Source: Parablautia muri
GTDB taxonomy: Bacteria > Bacillota > Clostridia > Lachnospirales > Lachnospiraceae
DNA: 59,785 nucleotides
Assembly (NCBI RefSeq): GCF_009917485.1
Contig: NZ_QZDT01000027.1
Span: 1 to 59,785 of the forward strand
Direction: 5' to 3'
Below, piece after piece: positions 7,743 through 15,900 of this stretch. Numbering within the stretch: the first letter of the stretch is position 1; every line of letters starts with the position of its first letter. The position numbers and the translations under genes are program-made. The notes beneath the pieces are model-generated. The model worked only from the letters and a program-made list of their open reading frames with translations. It was not told the DNA's origin and did not search any database.

Positions 7743-8189
7743 TCAATCCACATAAATCAATCCATCTTCCGCCAAAACCGATGTACAGTGGGGACACTTA
7801 ACCGCATCAATTGCCACTTCCTCCTTACAGAAAGGGCATGCCTTCTTTTTCGGCGGCTCCTCCTTAGGCGCTTCCGGCTTCTTTCTGGAAAGCTTATTCA
7901 TTGCCTTAATTATAGTAAAGATAACAAATGCTATTAATAGGAAATTAATAACAGCCGCAATGAATGCGCCATAATTTAAGGTAGCGGCGCCATCTCCCTC
8001 ACCTAAAACAAAACACAGAGCCGCGAAATCCAATCCTCCTGTGAGAATCGACAAAAGCGGCATCATAACATCATTTACCAGTGAATTTACAATTGCAGTA
8101 AAGGCACTGCCAATGATAATACCTACTGCCATATCTATTACATTGCCTCTTGAAATAAATTTTTTAAACTCCTTCAAGAACTCTTTCAT
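7743..8189 (-). CDS. mscL: Large-conductance mechanosensitive channel with C-terminal zinc ribbon
   Basis: Pressure-relief channel of the inner membrane, opening under hypo-osmotic stress (148 aa from MKEFLKEF). The N-terminal helix, TM1 (RGNVIDMAVGIIIGSAFTAI), the periplasmic loop and TM2 (about 75-95) are standard. Unlike most MscL proteins the cytoplasmic tail ends in CPFC...CPHC (Cys118, 121, 132, 135), a double-CxxC zinc ribbon. Start chosen by family alignment; GAGGAG lies 12 bases upstream, which is long. An in-frame start 28 codons earlier (8273) is the alternative. Confidence 0.92.
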   Translation of the reverse strand: MKEFLKEFKKFISRGNVIDMAVGIIIGSAFTAIVNSLVNDVMMPLLSILTGGLDFAALCFVLGEGDGAATLNYGAFIAAVINFLLIAFVIFTIIKAMNKLSRKKPEAPKEEPPKKKACPFCKEEVAIDAVKCPHCTSVLAEDGLIYVD

Positions 8190-8350
8190 ATTAATATGCC
8201 GCTCCTCTTTTGTTTTAAGCAGATTCTGCCTCGCCTTAAGCTCACTCATATTCATCAACCACCATTCTATCACGCTTTCCCTGCTGCTTCAAGAAAGTTT
8301 TTCTAATTGATTTTGATAGGAAGGTAATTGCGTGCGTAATCCCATATATG

Positions 8351-8388
8351 AAAAAAGCCGAAATCCTTCCTTTTCAAAGAATTTCGAC
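8351..8388 (-). terminator. Terminator after tRNA-Arg
   Basis: On minus, GTCGAAAT pairs with ATTTCGGC across a purine-rich loop and is followed by TTTTTT. It sits 13 bases after the tRNA 3' end. Confidence 0.8.
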
Positions 8389-8400
8389 TTCCATACCTCG

Positions 8401-8474
8401 CGTGCGTTAGAGGATTCGAACCCCCGACCTTTTGGTCCGTAGCCAAACGCTCTATCCAGCTGAGCTAAACGCAC
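8401..8474 (-). tRNA. tRNA-Arg (anticodon ACG)
   Basis: A full cloverleaf: acceptor GTGCGTT pairs with AACGCAC, D arm TAGCTCAGCTGGATAGAGC, anticodon stem TTTGG/CCAAA with loop CTACGGA, and T arm with GGTTCGAATCC. ACG is read as inosine-CG and decodes CGU/CGC/CGA. The terminal CCA is not encoded. Its own promoter (8502-8530) and terminator flank it. Confidence 0.95.
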
Positions 8475-8501
8475 AACTATCATCTTCCGACAACAATAAT
8501 T

Positions 8502-8530
8502 ATAATAGTATAATCTATACATTTTGTCAA
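8502..8530 (-). promoter_or_regulatory. Promoter of tRNA-Arg
   Basis: On minus, consensus TTGACA (8530-8525), a 17-bp spacer and TATTAT (8507-8502), about 30 bases before the mature tRNA. Confidence 0.7.
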
Positions 8531-8623
8531 TACTTTTAACAAGATTATTTCCACTGCTGCGGCAGTTTCAGCTGCTTTTAAAGGTGAAACAGCTTTCAGC
8601 TGCCATAGCAGCAACTTTAAAAT

Positions 8624-9547
8624 CTATTTTCTTTTTATAGGAATCCAGATGGCACTCTCATAATTTTCACTCGTGGTATCACCTTCTGGGTACCACTCAA
8701 TGATAATATCTGCGGCTATTTCATAATCAGAATTCCCAGGAAGCCATTCTTTAAAAATACGGGTATTCACTGTCTGTATGGCCTCTGGCATTGATCCGAC
8801 ACATTTAAATTTTGCCCATTCATATGCGGGAATTTCAAGTACTTTCATCCCTTCTGGTATCGTATCACCATATTCCTTCTTCATGAATGTATTGTCTTTT
8901 ATGGTACCGGCAATCATGTAACGAAACTTTCCCGGACAATCCCTTGCCTCTTCATCAATGCAAATCCCAAACTCGCCAATTGCACAATCAGCTATAAGCC
9001 GTTCCACTTCTTTCTGGGGCTTTTTCTCTGAATGCATCGGCGGCGTACATTTTTCGCAGAATTCATTCCAAAAAATAGGGATTTCCTGATATCCTCTTCC
9101 AAAGGAAAATAAGCGTTCAAATCCGATTACCCGCATAGATTCCATCCTTTCAATCGCATAATCCATTTTGTTACCTCCTTTCATTGATATTTCAATCGTG
9201 ATGGGCAAAAAGACTCTTATCATAAACGGCTGTGCTCTTAATTGCATGGGTGATAAGCCATGGAATCTGGAAAATGCCTTGGTGAAGCTTTCCGGTGTAT
9301 CATATCCATATTTGTATGACAGCTCGATGATTTTCTCATCCCCCTTAATCACGTCCAAACCTGCCATATAAAGCCTCCGATTTCTCAGATACTCTCCGAT
9401 GGTGTATTCTGTCACAATTTTAAAGCCTCTTTGAAAATAAAAAGGTGATATATGCACTGCACCTGCCACTTCATCAGCGCTAATGTGTTCAAGCAAATGT
9501 GTTTCCATATAATCAATTGCAATCTTTAAGCTCGATAGCCATTCCAT
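8624..9547 (-). CDS. AraC-family regulator with GyrI-like effector-binding domain
   Basis: Transcription factor of 307 aa. Residues about 8-105 form the two AraC helix-turn-helix motifs (ISADEVAGAVHISPFYFQRGF; IIELSYKYGYDTPESFTKAF). Residues about 125-305 resemble the GyrI/Rob/BmrR-type ligand-binding fold (YAIERMESMRVIGFER ... YEWAKFKCVGSMPEAIQTV ... WYPEGD). Such proteins often sense hydrophobic cations or drugs. AAAGGAG precedes ATG 9547. No efflux gene adjoins it, so its target is unclear. The 150 bases downstream hold A/T-rich inverted repeats but no gene. Confidence 0.9.
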   Translation of the reverse strand: MEWLSSLKIAIDYMETHLLEHISADEVAGAVHISPFYFQRGFKIVTEYTIGEYLRNRRLYMAGLDVIKGDEKIIELSYKYGYDTPESFTKAFSRFHGLSPMQLRAQPFMIRVFLPITIEISMKGGNKMDYAIERMESMRVIGFERLFSFGRGYQEIPIFWNEFCEKCTPPMHSEKKPQKEVERLIADCAIGEFGICIDEEARDCPGKFRYMIAGTIKDNTFMKKEYGDTIPEGMKVLEIPAYEWAKFKCVGSMPEAIQTVNTRIFKEWLPGNSDYEIAADIIIEWYPEGDTTSENYESAIWIPIKRK

Positions 9548-9694
9548 AATAAAATATCTCCTTTCATCTCCATTGCCCTGTCTTCCTTCCTATCTTATAT
9601 AAGTTTCCATAAATAATCCTGCTTTTTTCTGCTTAATACTGTCCTTCAAATAATGTAATTGCTATTCGGATATATGGAACAGGAAAGTGCTGCC

Positions 9695-9726
9695 AAAAAA
9701 AGAACAGCCACAACTAAGTGACTGTT
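9695..9726 (-). terminator. Terminator of the ribosomal protein operon
   Basis: On minus, AACAGTCAC and GTGGCTGTT form the stem, followed by CTTTTTTT. It lies about 25 bases after the rplQ stop. Confidence 0.85.
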
Positions 9727-9749
9727 ACTTTTCTCATTTTTATTCGAAT

Positions 9750-10286
9750 TTATACTAACTCAAGAACAACTTCCATAGCGCCATCACCCTTGCGCTGACC
9801 AATCTTGATGATTCTTGTATAGCCGCCGTTACGGTTTGCATACTTAGGGCCATACTCATCAAACATCTTTCCAACCAAATCTACCTGTTTTGTACCTCTT
9901 TTCCTACCGGCATTGGTGGTAGGAACCTCAACTACAGGATACAAAACTCTGAGAATTTGGCGTCTTGCATGCATTCTGGAAGGAAGATCCTTCTTAATCT
10001 GCTTGTCAACTGTCTCAAATTTCGTAATTTTCTTACCATCTACTACTTCTTTTACTCTCTTTCCATCTTTGTCCTTTACAGGCACTTTAGCGGAAACGGT
10101 AACTGTCTCGTAATTATCCTTTTCCTTTGCAGCAAGTGCAATCAATCCATCGGCAATTTTCTGAACTTCCTTTGCTCTGGCAAGCGTAGTCACGATTCTT
10201 CCCTTATACATAAGGCTTGTTACCTGGCTTCTGAGTAATGCTTTTCTTTGATCTGATGTTCTTCCTAATTTTCTGTATTTTGCCAT
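9750..10286 (-). CDS. rplQ: 50S ribosomal protein L17
   Basis: Large-subunit protein near the exit tunnel. The N-terminal MAKYRKLGRTSDQRKALLRSQ and RGTKQVDLVGKMFDEYGPKY regions match L17. At 178 aa it is about 50-60 residues longer than the common form: a charged, Lys-rich insert (ETVTVSAKVPVKDKDGKRVKE and onward) separates the two conserved parts. I recall similar long L17 forms in Lachnospiraceae. It is the last gene of the operon, 190 bases after rpoA. The spacer holds no gene, only a partial duplication around CTCTTTGGA-TTACT. Confidence 0.95.
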   Translation of the reverse strand: MAKYRKLGRTSDQRKALLRSQVTSLMYKGRIVTTLARAKEVQKIADGLIALAAKEKDNYETVTVSAKVPVKDKDGKRVKEVVDGKKITKFETVDKQIKKDLPSRMHARRQILRVLYPVVEVPTTNAGRKRGTKQVDLVGKMFDEYGPKYANRNGGYTRIIKIGQRKGDGAMEVVLELV

Positions 10287-10476
10287 TTTTAGGCTCCTTT
10301 CTCAACGGGTCTATACCCTTCATGGTACATTCAGCCACGCTCTTTGGACTTACTTACCGAATGCAGTTTACTCCATTTATGAGAACACGCTGCAAACTCT
10401 TTGGATTTACTGCACCGCGCTTCATATAAGCTTTCAAATTGTAACGGCTATCAAGAAGCTAGACCATTACTTTGAA

Positions 10477-11436
10477 TTACACCTCATCAACCGGATTAAG
10501 CTGTAATCCTAATTCTTTCAATTTCGCTAAAACTTCTTCAAGAGATTTCCGGCCCAAATTACGAACCTTCATCATATCCTCTGAAGTCTTGTTTGTTAAT
10601 TCTTCAACTGTATTAATACCAGCTCTCTTTAAGCAGTTATAGGAACGCACTGACAGCTCTAATTCATCAATGCTCATCTCCAACACCTTTTCTTTTTCAT
10701 CTTCTTCTTTTTCTACCATAACCTCTGCGGTCTTGGCATTTTCAGAAAGATCAATGAAAAGACTTAAATGCTCGCTAAGTACCTTTGCAGCTAAGCTGAC
10801 TGCCTCGTCAGGTACTAATGTCCCGTTTGTATAAACATCAAGTGTCAGCTTATCATAATCTGTAATTTGGCCCACACGCGTATTTTCAACAGTTACATTC
10901 ACTCTCTCAACAGGTGTGTAGATAGAATCCACTGCGATCACGCCAATTGGCAGGTCTTCGCTTTTATTCTTCTCAGCGCTTACATATCCTCGTCCATTAC
11001 TGATGGTCAGTTCCATGTAAAGCTTGGTATTCTTTCCGTTTAAGGTCGCAATTGTAAGCTCAGGATTGAGAATCTCTATATCCTGATCACATTGGATATC
11101 AGATGCCTTAACTACACCTTCACTTTCGTACTCAATGTATGCAGTTTTCGGCTCGTTTGTATCGCTGTTGTTTCTGATGGCAAGACCCTTGATATTCATA
11201 ATGATCTCAGTTACATCTTCCTTAACGCCTTCGATAGAACTGAACTCATGAAGTACGCCTTCAATCTTAACCTGGCTCACAGCAGCGCCAGGAAGTGAAG
11301 AGAGCATAATTCTTCGTAATGAATTACCAAGTGTGATTCCGTAACCTCTTTCCAGGGGTTCTACGACAAATCTGCCATACTTTTTATCCTCAGAGATTTC
11401 TGCTACCTCAATATTTGGTCTTTCAAAATCAAACAC
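10477..11436 (-). CDS. rpoA: RNA polymerase alpha subunit
   Basis: Alpha subunit (319 aa) that dimerises to start polymerase assembly. The N-terminal dimerisation domain ([21 protein letters not shown]) is followed by a Glu/Lys-rich linker ([11 protein letters not shown]) and the C-terminal domain with two helix-hairpin-helix turns ([30 protein letters not shown]) that contact UP elements and activators. Placed, as usual, between rpsD and rplQ. AGGAGG lies upstream of ATG 11436. Confidence 0.98.
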   Translation of the reverse strand: MFDFERPNIEVAEISEDKKYGRFVVEPLERGYGITLGNSLRRIMLSSLPGAAVSQVKIEGVLHEFSSIEGVKEDVTEIIMNIKGLAIRNNSDTNEPKTAYIEYESEGVVKASDIQCDQDIEILNPELTIATLNGKNTKLYMELTISNGRGYVSAEKNKSEDLPIGVIAVDSIYTPVERVNVTVENTRVGQITDYDKLTLDVYTNGTLVPDEAVSLAAKVLSEHLSLFIDLSENAKTAEVMVEKEEDEKEKVLEMSIDELELSVRSYNCLKRAGINTVEELTNKTSEDMMKVRNLGRKSLEEVLAKLKELGLQLNPVDEV

Positions 11437-11502
11437 TGCAAATACCCTCCTTTACGAGCAATTAAAAAACCATCCACTAAGTTCCAGGTACCGTAAAACA
11501 CA

Positions 11503-11555
11503 GACATCCTTAAGCAGCATATTGCTGCCGCATTAAGGATATCTTTTTGTTTTTT
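11503..11555 (+). terminator. Hairpin with T-tract on the plus strand, antisense to the operon
   Basis: ATCCTTAA/TTAAGGAT and inner GCAGCA/TGCTGC form a strong stem at 11506-11540, followed on plus by TTTTTGTTTTTT that reaches the rpsD stop codon. The orientation would stop antisense transcripts. On the mRNA strand it is a plain intercistronic hairpin between rpsD and rpoA. Confidence 0.5.
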
Positions 11556-12147
11556 ACTTGGAATACAACTCAACGATTAACATTTCATTTACAGGAACAT
11601 CAATCATTTCTCTGGTAGGAAGGTTTTTAATTGTCCCTTTCAACGCCTCCTGATCCACATCCATCCATTCAGGAACAAGTCTTCCGCCCGTTACCTCAAG
11701 GATATCTTTGTATCTTTGCAGAGCTTTCGCTTTTTCGCTGATTTCAATTACGTCCCCTGCTTTTATCAAGTAAGAAGGAATATTCACTTTCTTTCCATTT
11801 ACCAGAACATGCTTGTGGCCTACAATCTGCCGAGCTTCTCTCCTGGTTCTTGCAAAGCCCATTCTGAAGACAACGCTGTCAAGTCTTGTTTCCAGCATAA
11901 TCATAAGGTTTTCACCGGTCATGCCTTTCATTCTGTCAGCTCTGTCATAATAGTTCCTAAAGGGCTTCTCTAACACGCCGTAAATGAATTTTGCTTTCTG
12001 CTTTTCTCTAAGCTGAAGACCATATTCACTTACCTTCTTACCTGCCCTTGCATTTGTCCTGTTAGACTTTTTATCATATCCAAGAAACACAGGATCAAGG
12101 CCAAGTGACCTGCATCTTTTTAAAACCGGAACTCTGTTTACCGCCAT
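11554..12147 (-). CDS. rpsD: 30S ribosomal protein S4
   Basis: Primary 16S rRNA-binding assembly protein and, in many bacteria, a translational repressor (197 aa). Starts [19 protein letters not shown], with the S4 RNA-binding domain at about 88-150 ([31 protein letters not shown]). ATG 12147 follows TGGAGG; an ATG 12 codons upstream lies ahead of that binding site. It lacks the Cys-rich N-terminal zinc site found in some S4 paralogues. In B. subtilis rpsD lies elsewhere; its place here inside the alpha cluster is the common arrangement in other bacteria. Confidence 0.97.
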   Translation of the reverse strand: MAVNRVPVLKRCRSLGLDPVFLGYDKKSNRTNARAGKKVSEYGLQLREKQKAKFIYGVLEKPFRNYYDRADRMKGMTGENLMIMLETRLDSVVFRMGFARTRREARQIVGHKHVLVNGKKVNIPSYLIKAGDVIEISEKAKALQRYKDILEVTGGRLVPEWMDVDQEALKGTIKNLPTREMIDVPVNEMLIVELYSK

Positions 12148-12312
12148 TCTTTTTACCTCCATAATGACACGATAGAAGAACATCTTCTTCGTGATATTGT
12201 TTACAGCGCTGTGCGCCTTCTTCCAACCTTTGTTACGATTAACCTAGCTGTTATTACGATTCATTTCTCATGTTGCCCACCCCGGCAAATTGGGGCGCAA
12301 GTATAAATTGTT

Positions 12313-12370
12313 GTGTGAAGCTTTCATCGTTCTTAGTGACATTTTGACATCTTAGAACGCATCTTCACAC
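12313..12370 (-). promoter_or_regulatory. Intercistronic stem-loop between rpsK and rpsD
   Basis: GTGTGAAG pairs with CTTCACAC at the base, and CGTTCT with AGAACG higher up. The stem begins directly at the rpsK stop codon. It could set S4 expression (site for S4 feedback) or protect the 3' end of a processed mRNA. No T-tract follows on minus. Confidence 0.45.
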
Positions 12371-12768
12371 TAGACGCGGCGACGCTTAGGAGGACGACAT
12401 CCATTGTGAGGAACCGGTGTTACGTCCCTGATGCTGGTTACCTCCAGTCCGCATGCGGAAAGAGCACGGATTGCTGCTTCACGGCCTGAACCGGGACCCT
12501 TTACCATAACGTCAACTGTCTTTAAACCATGTATCAAAGCAGCCTTAGCCGCTGTCTCTGCCGCCATCTGTGCGGCATAGGGAGTAGATTTCCTTGAACC
12601 TCTAAAACCAAGACCACCAGCACTTGCCCAGCTTAAGGCATTTCCTTCATTGTCTGTCAATGTAACAATTGTATTGTTAAAAGAAGACTGGATATGTGCC
12701 TGTCCATGTTCAACGTTTTTCTTGACACGTTTTTTTGTCACTTTTTTGGTAACTTTTTTTGCTGCCAT
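12370..12768 (-). CDS. rpsK: 30S ribosomal protein S11
   Basis: Platform protein at the 30S E/P sites (132 aa). An unusual Lys/Val repeat start ([22 protein letters not shown]) is followed by the conserved [14 protein letters not shown] and the C-terminal [16 protein letters not shown]. It lies 50 bases after rpsM. The N-terminal basic extension is common in clostridial S11. Confidence 0.97.
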   Translation of the reverse strand: MAAKKVTKKVTKKRVKKNVEHGQAHIQSSFNNTIVTLTDNEGNALSWASAGGLGFRGSRKSTPYAAQMAAETAAKAALIHGLKTVDVMVKGPGSGREAAIRALSACGLEVTSIRDVTPVPHNGCRPPKRRRV

Positions 12769-12818
12769 TTAAACTAACCTACTTTCTTAATAAACTATTT
12801 GTGAGTAACGATAACACT

Positions 12819-13187
12819 TTACTTCTTCTTGTTAGCAACGGTACGCTTCGGTCCCTTTCTGGTCCTTGCGTTTGTCTTCGTATTCTGTCCACGTACAGGA
12901 AGTCCTTTCCTGTGGCGGATACCTCTGTAACAGCCGATTTCCTGAAGTCTCTTGATGTTCATAGCAACTTCCCTGCGGAGATCGCCTTCCACCATGTAAC
13001 CAGCTTCAATTACTTCACTGATTCTCTTAACTTCTTCATCTGTCAGCTCTCTAACACGGGTATCCGGATTAACCTTTGCCTGGGCAAGAATCTTGTTAGA
13101 GCTTGCTCTTCCGATTCCGTAAACATAAGTCAAGCCGATTTCTACACGTTTTTCTCTGGGTAAGTCAACACCTGCAATACGAGCCAT
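12819..13187 (-). CDS. rpsM: 30S ribosomal protein S13
   Basis: Head protein contacting 16S rRNA, tRNA and L5 (122 aa). [21 protein letters not shown] start, [14 protein letters not shown], and a basic [11 protein letters not shown] tail. GGAGGAAAC precedes the ATG. The 230-base gap to rpmJ on the upstream side contains no further gene. Confidence 0.98.
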   Translation of the reverse strand: MARIAGVDLPREKRVEIGLTYVYGIGRASSNKILAQAKVNPDTRVRELTDEEVKRISEVIEAGYMVEGDLRREVAMNIKRLQEIGCYRGIRHRKGLPVRGQNTKTNARTRKGPKRTVANKKK

Positions 13188-13418
13188 TTACGTTTCCTCC
13201 ATTTTCCTACTAATTGATTGGGGCTCTCTAAGCCCAACCGGATTTTCCGATCTTACGCGACATTCACAGTGAATGATTCACGTGCGAAATTTCACGAACC
13301 AAGAAGTAATCTTTAAGGCTCCTTCGTACAATTATATCAATCAGTGTTCCACCAGTCAGCGAACACTGCAGCCGCTTCATGATAATTGGACAAGAACCCT
13401 CCTGCTTTTGGCAGCAGA

Positions 13419-13532
13419 TTATCCTTGTCTCTGTTTGTGCTTTGGATTCTCACAGATAACTCTGATACGTCCTTTTCTCTTAATGATCTTGCACTTTTCG
13501 CAAATCGGTTTTACTGATGATCTAACCTTCAT
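13419..13532 (-). CDS. rpmJ: 50S ribosomal protein L36 (zinc form)
   Basis: A 37-aa protein beginning [20 protein letters not shown] and ending KHKQRQG. Cys11, Cys14, Cys27 and His32 form the zinc ribbon of the C+ type. GGAGGG precedes the ATG. Canonical place between infA and rpsM. Confidence 0.97.
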   Translation of the reverse strand: MKVRSSVKPICEKCKIIKRKGRIRVICENPKHKQRQG

Positions 13533-13603
13533 GTTAAACCCTCCTTTCAAAAAAGACCGTTTTACATTATAACATGGTACAAATACAAATGCAAGGGGGA
13601 TTC

Positions 13604-13822
13604 TTACTTATCCCGCCAAATAATTCTCCCCTTACTCAAATCATAGGGAGACAATTCCAATGTAACCTTATCCCCAGGCAGAATACGGATAAAATTCTGT
13701 CTAAGTTTACCACTAATATGCGCTAACACCCTATGGCCATTTTCCAATTCTACCTGAAACATGGTGTTGGGAAGCTTTTCCACTACGGTTCCTTCAATTT
13801 CAATTACATCAGCTTTTGACAT
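13604..13822 (-). CDS. infA: Translation initiation factor IF-1
   Basis: A 72-aa S1-type OB-fold protein ([19 protein letters not shown] ... GRIIWRDK) that binds the 30S A site during initiation. The length is exactly typical. AAGGAGG precedes the ATG, 90 bases after the KOW gene. Confidence 0.98.
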   Translation of the reverse strand: MSKADVIEIEGTVVEKLPNTMFQVELENGHRVLAHISGKLRQNFIRILPGDKVTLELSPYDLSKGRIIWRDK

Positions 13823-13912
13823 TCATTACCTCCTTATTGAATAAAAGCATTTTAAATGGATTTTGCATGTAACGGTTCACTTTATCTGAACTGCTACTTT
13901 ATTTTAATGTCA

Positions 13913-14173
13913 TTACTCATGATTCATTCTTAACTTAATGGCACGTTTGATTTCTTCATCATATACAGTCATCCCTTCCTTAAGCTTCTGCTCTAAAGCC
14001 TCATTCGTCCCTGCCTTTACTAGCTGTATATGTTTCCTTTTTTTTCTTTTCGGATTATCTAACTTTTTATTTTTTCCATCCGCCAGATAAACAAAATCCG
14101 CATCCTCTTTTATGATCACATACATCTGCCCATTATCATGTCCTGCACAGGATATAGCAAACATCCCTATCAT
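13913..14173 (-). CDS. KOW-domain RNA-binding protein
   Basis: About 86 aa starting MIGMFAISCAGHDNGQMYVI, which resembles the KOW/SH3-like fold of archaeal and eukaryotic L14e-type proteins. A Lys/Arg-rich segment (KNKKLDNPKRKKRKHIQLV) follows, consistent with RNA binding. ATG 14173 begins one base after the map stop codon, and the site TGGGGGAT overlaps the end of map, so the two are coupled. An ORF start at 14224 within map is a less likely choice. Homologues are regularly found here in Gram-positive operons; the exact role is not known to me. Confidence 0.85.
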   Translation of the reverse strand: MIGMFAISCAGHDNGQMYVIIKEDADFVYLADGKNKKLDNPKRKKRKHIQLVKAGTNEALEQKLKEGMTVYDEEIKRAIKLRMNHE

Positions 14174-14174
14174 A

Positions 14175-14990
14175 CTAATCCCCCATGTTTCCAACAGCCC
14201 GCAAATTTGGTTGCAGGCTTCCAAACTTTTCCTGCCCTGGCAGCATAGTAAGGATTTCCGGCTCCCCTTCCGTAATCAGCACCGTATTTTCGTAGTGAGC
14301 CGAGAGAGAACCGTCCCGGGTGACCACTGTCCAGCCATCCTCCATCCATGCCACTTTATAGCTTCCTATATTAACCATGGGTTCAATCGCCAGCGTCATA
14401 CCCGGCCGCAGCTTAATACCTCTGCGCCATTGTCTGAAATTTGGTATTTCAGGTTCTTCATGCAGGCTGGTACCAATTCCATGGCCCACCAGATCTCTTA
14501 CCACGCCATATCGGTACTTGCCACAATAAGCGGCGATGGCATTCGATATATCATAGAGGTAACATCCTGCTCTGGCATATTTCATGCCTGCAAAGAAACT
14601 CCTTTGGGTAATCATAATAAGTCTTGCCGCCTCCGGGCTTATTTTTCCTACCGGGTAAGTCCGCGCCGCATCGGAATGATACCCCTTATAAATAAGTCCC
14701 GCATCTAAGCTGACAATATCACCCTCCCTGAGGATTCGTTTTTTAGAGGGAATACCATGTACCACTTCATTATTCACGGAAACACAAATAGAAGCCGGAT
14801 AGCCATTATAATTTAAAAAATTAGGAACACAACCATAGCTGCGAATCAGCTCCTCACCTAAAGCATTAATGTCCCAGGTGGAAATTCCCGGCTTAATCGC
14901 CCCTCCAAGCTGTGTGTGAACCTCCGCCAAAATCCGGCAGGACTCACGCATAAGCTTAATTTCACGTTCCGATTTAATCGTCACTGCCAT
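14175..14990 (-). CDS. map: Methionine aminopeptidase, type I
   Basis: Removes the initiator Met from new proteins; a two-metal cytoplasmic enzyme. Metal ligands are visible: DAGLIYKGYHSDAART (two Asp), VGHGIG (His), AIEPM and HYENT (two Glu). At 271 aa it is about 20 residues longer than the usual 250, with a C-terminal tail (LTMLPGQEKFGSLQPNLRAVG) beyond the catalytic fold. It lies 12 bases after adk. Confidence 0.97.
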   Translation of the reverse strand: MAVTIKSEREIKLMRESCRILAEVHTQLGGAIKPGISTWDINALGEELIRSYGCVPNFLNYNGYPASICVSVNNEVVHGIPSKKRILREGDIVSLDAGLIYKGYHSDAARTYPVGKISPEAARLIMITQRSFFAGMKYARAGCYLYDISNAIAAYCGKYRYGVVRDLVGHGIGTSLHEEPEIPNFRQWRRGIKLRPGMTLAIEPMVNIGSYKVAWMEDGWTVVTRDGSLSAHYENTVLITEGEPEILTMLPGQEKFGSLQPNLRAVGNMGD

Positions 14991-15002
14991 TTAAAAACTC
15001 CT

Positions 15003-15644
15003 TCACTGTAAAATGGCAGCGATGGCGGCAGATACATCCTTCATATCCTTAGTGCCATCCACCGTATTTAATATGCCCTTCGCTTCATAAAACTCAATCA
15101 GCGGTTGTGTCTGCTCATGATACACATCCAGACGGTTTTTAACCGTCTTTGGCTTATCATCATCGCGAAGAACCAGCTCCTGGCCGCATGTATCGCAGAT
15201 GCCCTCCGCCTTGGGCGGAATATGCTCTATATGATACGTAGCGCCGCAGCCCGTACAGGCACGTCTTCCACTCATTCTTTTGATAATATTTTCATCCGGC
15301 ACATCCACATTGATTGCATAGTCAAGTTTTTCTTTTCTTTCCTCAAGGGCCTTATCAAGCACCTGGGCCTGAGGAATGTTTCTTGGAAAGCCGTCCAGTA
15401 TATAACCATTTTTACAGTCTTCCTGGCCTACCCTGTCAAGAAGAATTTTAACAGTCAGTTCGTCAGGTACCAAAAGTCCCTGATCCATATACTTTTTTGC
15501 TTCCATTCCCAGCTGCGTTCCATTTTTAATATTTGCTCTGAAAATATCTCCTGTAGAGATATTCGGAATACCAAATTTTTCTGAAATAATTCTTGCCTGC
15601 GTGCCTTTCCCTGCACCAGGCGCACCTAATATAATTATTTTCAT
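15003..15644 (-). CDS. adk: Adenylate kinase
   Basis: Interconverts ATP + AMP and 2 ADP (213 aa, long form). P-loop GAPGAGKGTQ at 7-16, NMP-binding region with STGDIFR, DGFPRN, and a LID with the four-Cys zinc site CTGC...CDTC typical of Gram-positive Adk. A GGAGGAGATAGAAT leader stands before the ATG. The 256 bases back to secY contain a long stem-loop but no gene. Confidence 0.98.
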   Translation of the reverse strand: MKIIILGAPGAGKGTQARIISEKFGIPNISTGDIFRANIKNGTQLGMEAKKYMDQGLLVPDELTVKILLDRVGQEDCKNGYILDGFPRNIPQAQVLDKALEERKEKLDYAINVDVPDENIIKRMSGRRACTGCGATYHIEHIPPKAEGICDTCGQELVLRDDDKPKTVKNRLDVYHEQTQPLIEFYEAKGILNTVDGTKDMKDVSAAIAAILQ

Positions 15645-15773
15645 ATTCTATCTCCTCCGCCACATCACCAGAACCTGTGATATGACATTAACGGGCCATA
15701 CTACCATGCTTTCCATACTGTCTGCCAGTCTTTGTGCTGCTGTCTTATGACAACACAAATCCTGCATTATCAA

Positions 15774-15830
15774 ATTAGAGGTGAAAGAAAAGTTTTGACA
15801 GTTCATTCAAACTTTCCTTTAACCTCTAAT
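15774..15830 (-). promoter_or_regulatory. Long imperfect stem-loop between secY and adk
   Basis: ATTAGAGGT ... ACCTCTAAT close the stem, continued by AAAG/CTTT and AAAGTTT/AAACTTT with single bulges, around a ~12-base loop. No T-tract follows, so it is not a simple terminator. It may be an mRNA processing site or a regulatory leader for adk-map. Confidence 0.5.
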
Positions 15831-15900
15831 ATATATTCATGAAATGATATTTTCATGTAATGACATCTTCGTACCGTTCCAGGATAATCCATGACGATTC

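Noticed and set aside
9724-9746. Another copy of the MITE end (GTTACTTTTC)
   Set aside because: Only the first ten bases match and they form part of the operon terminator stem; no further homology or duplication.
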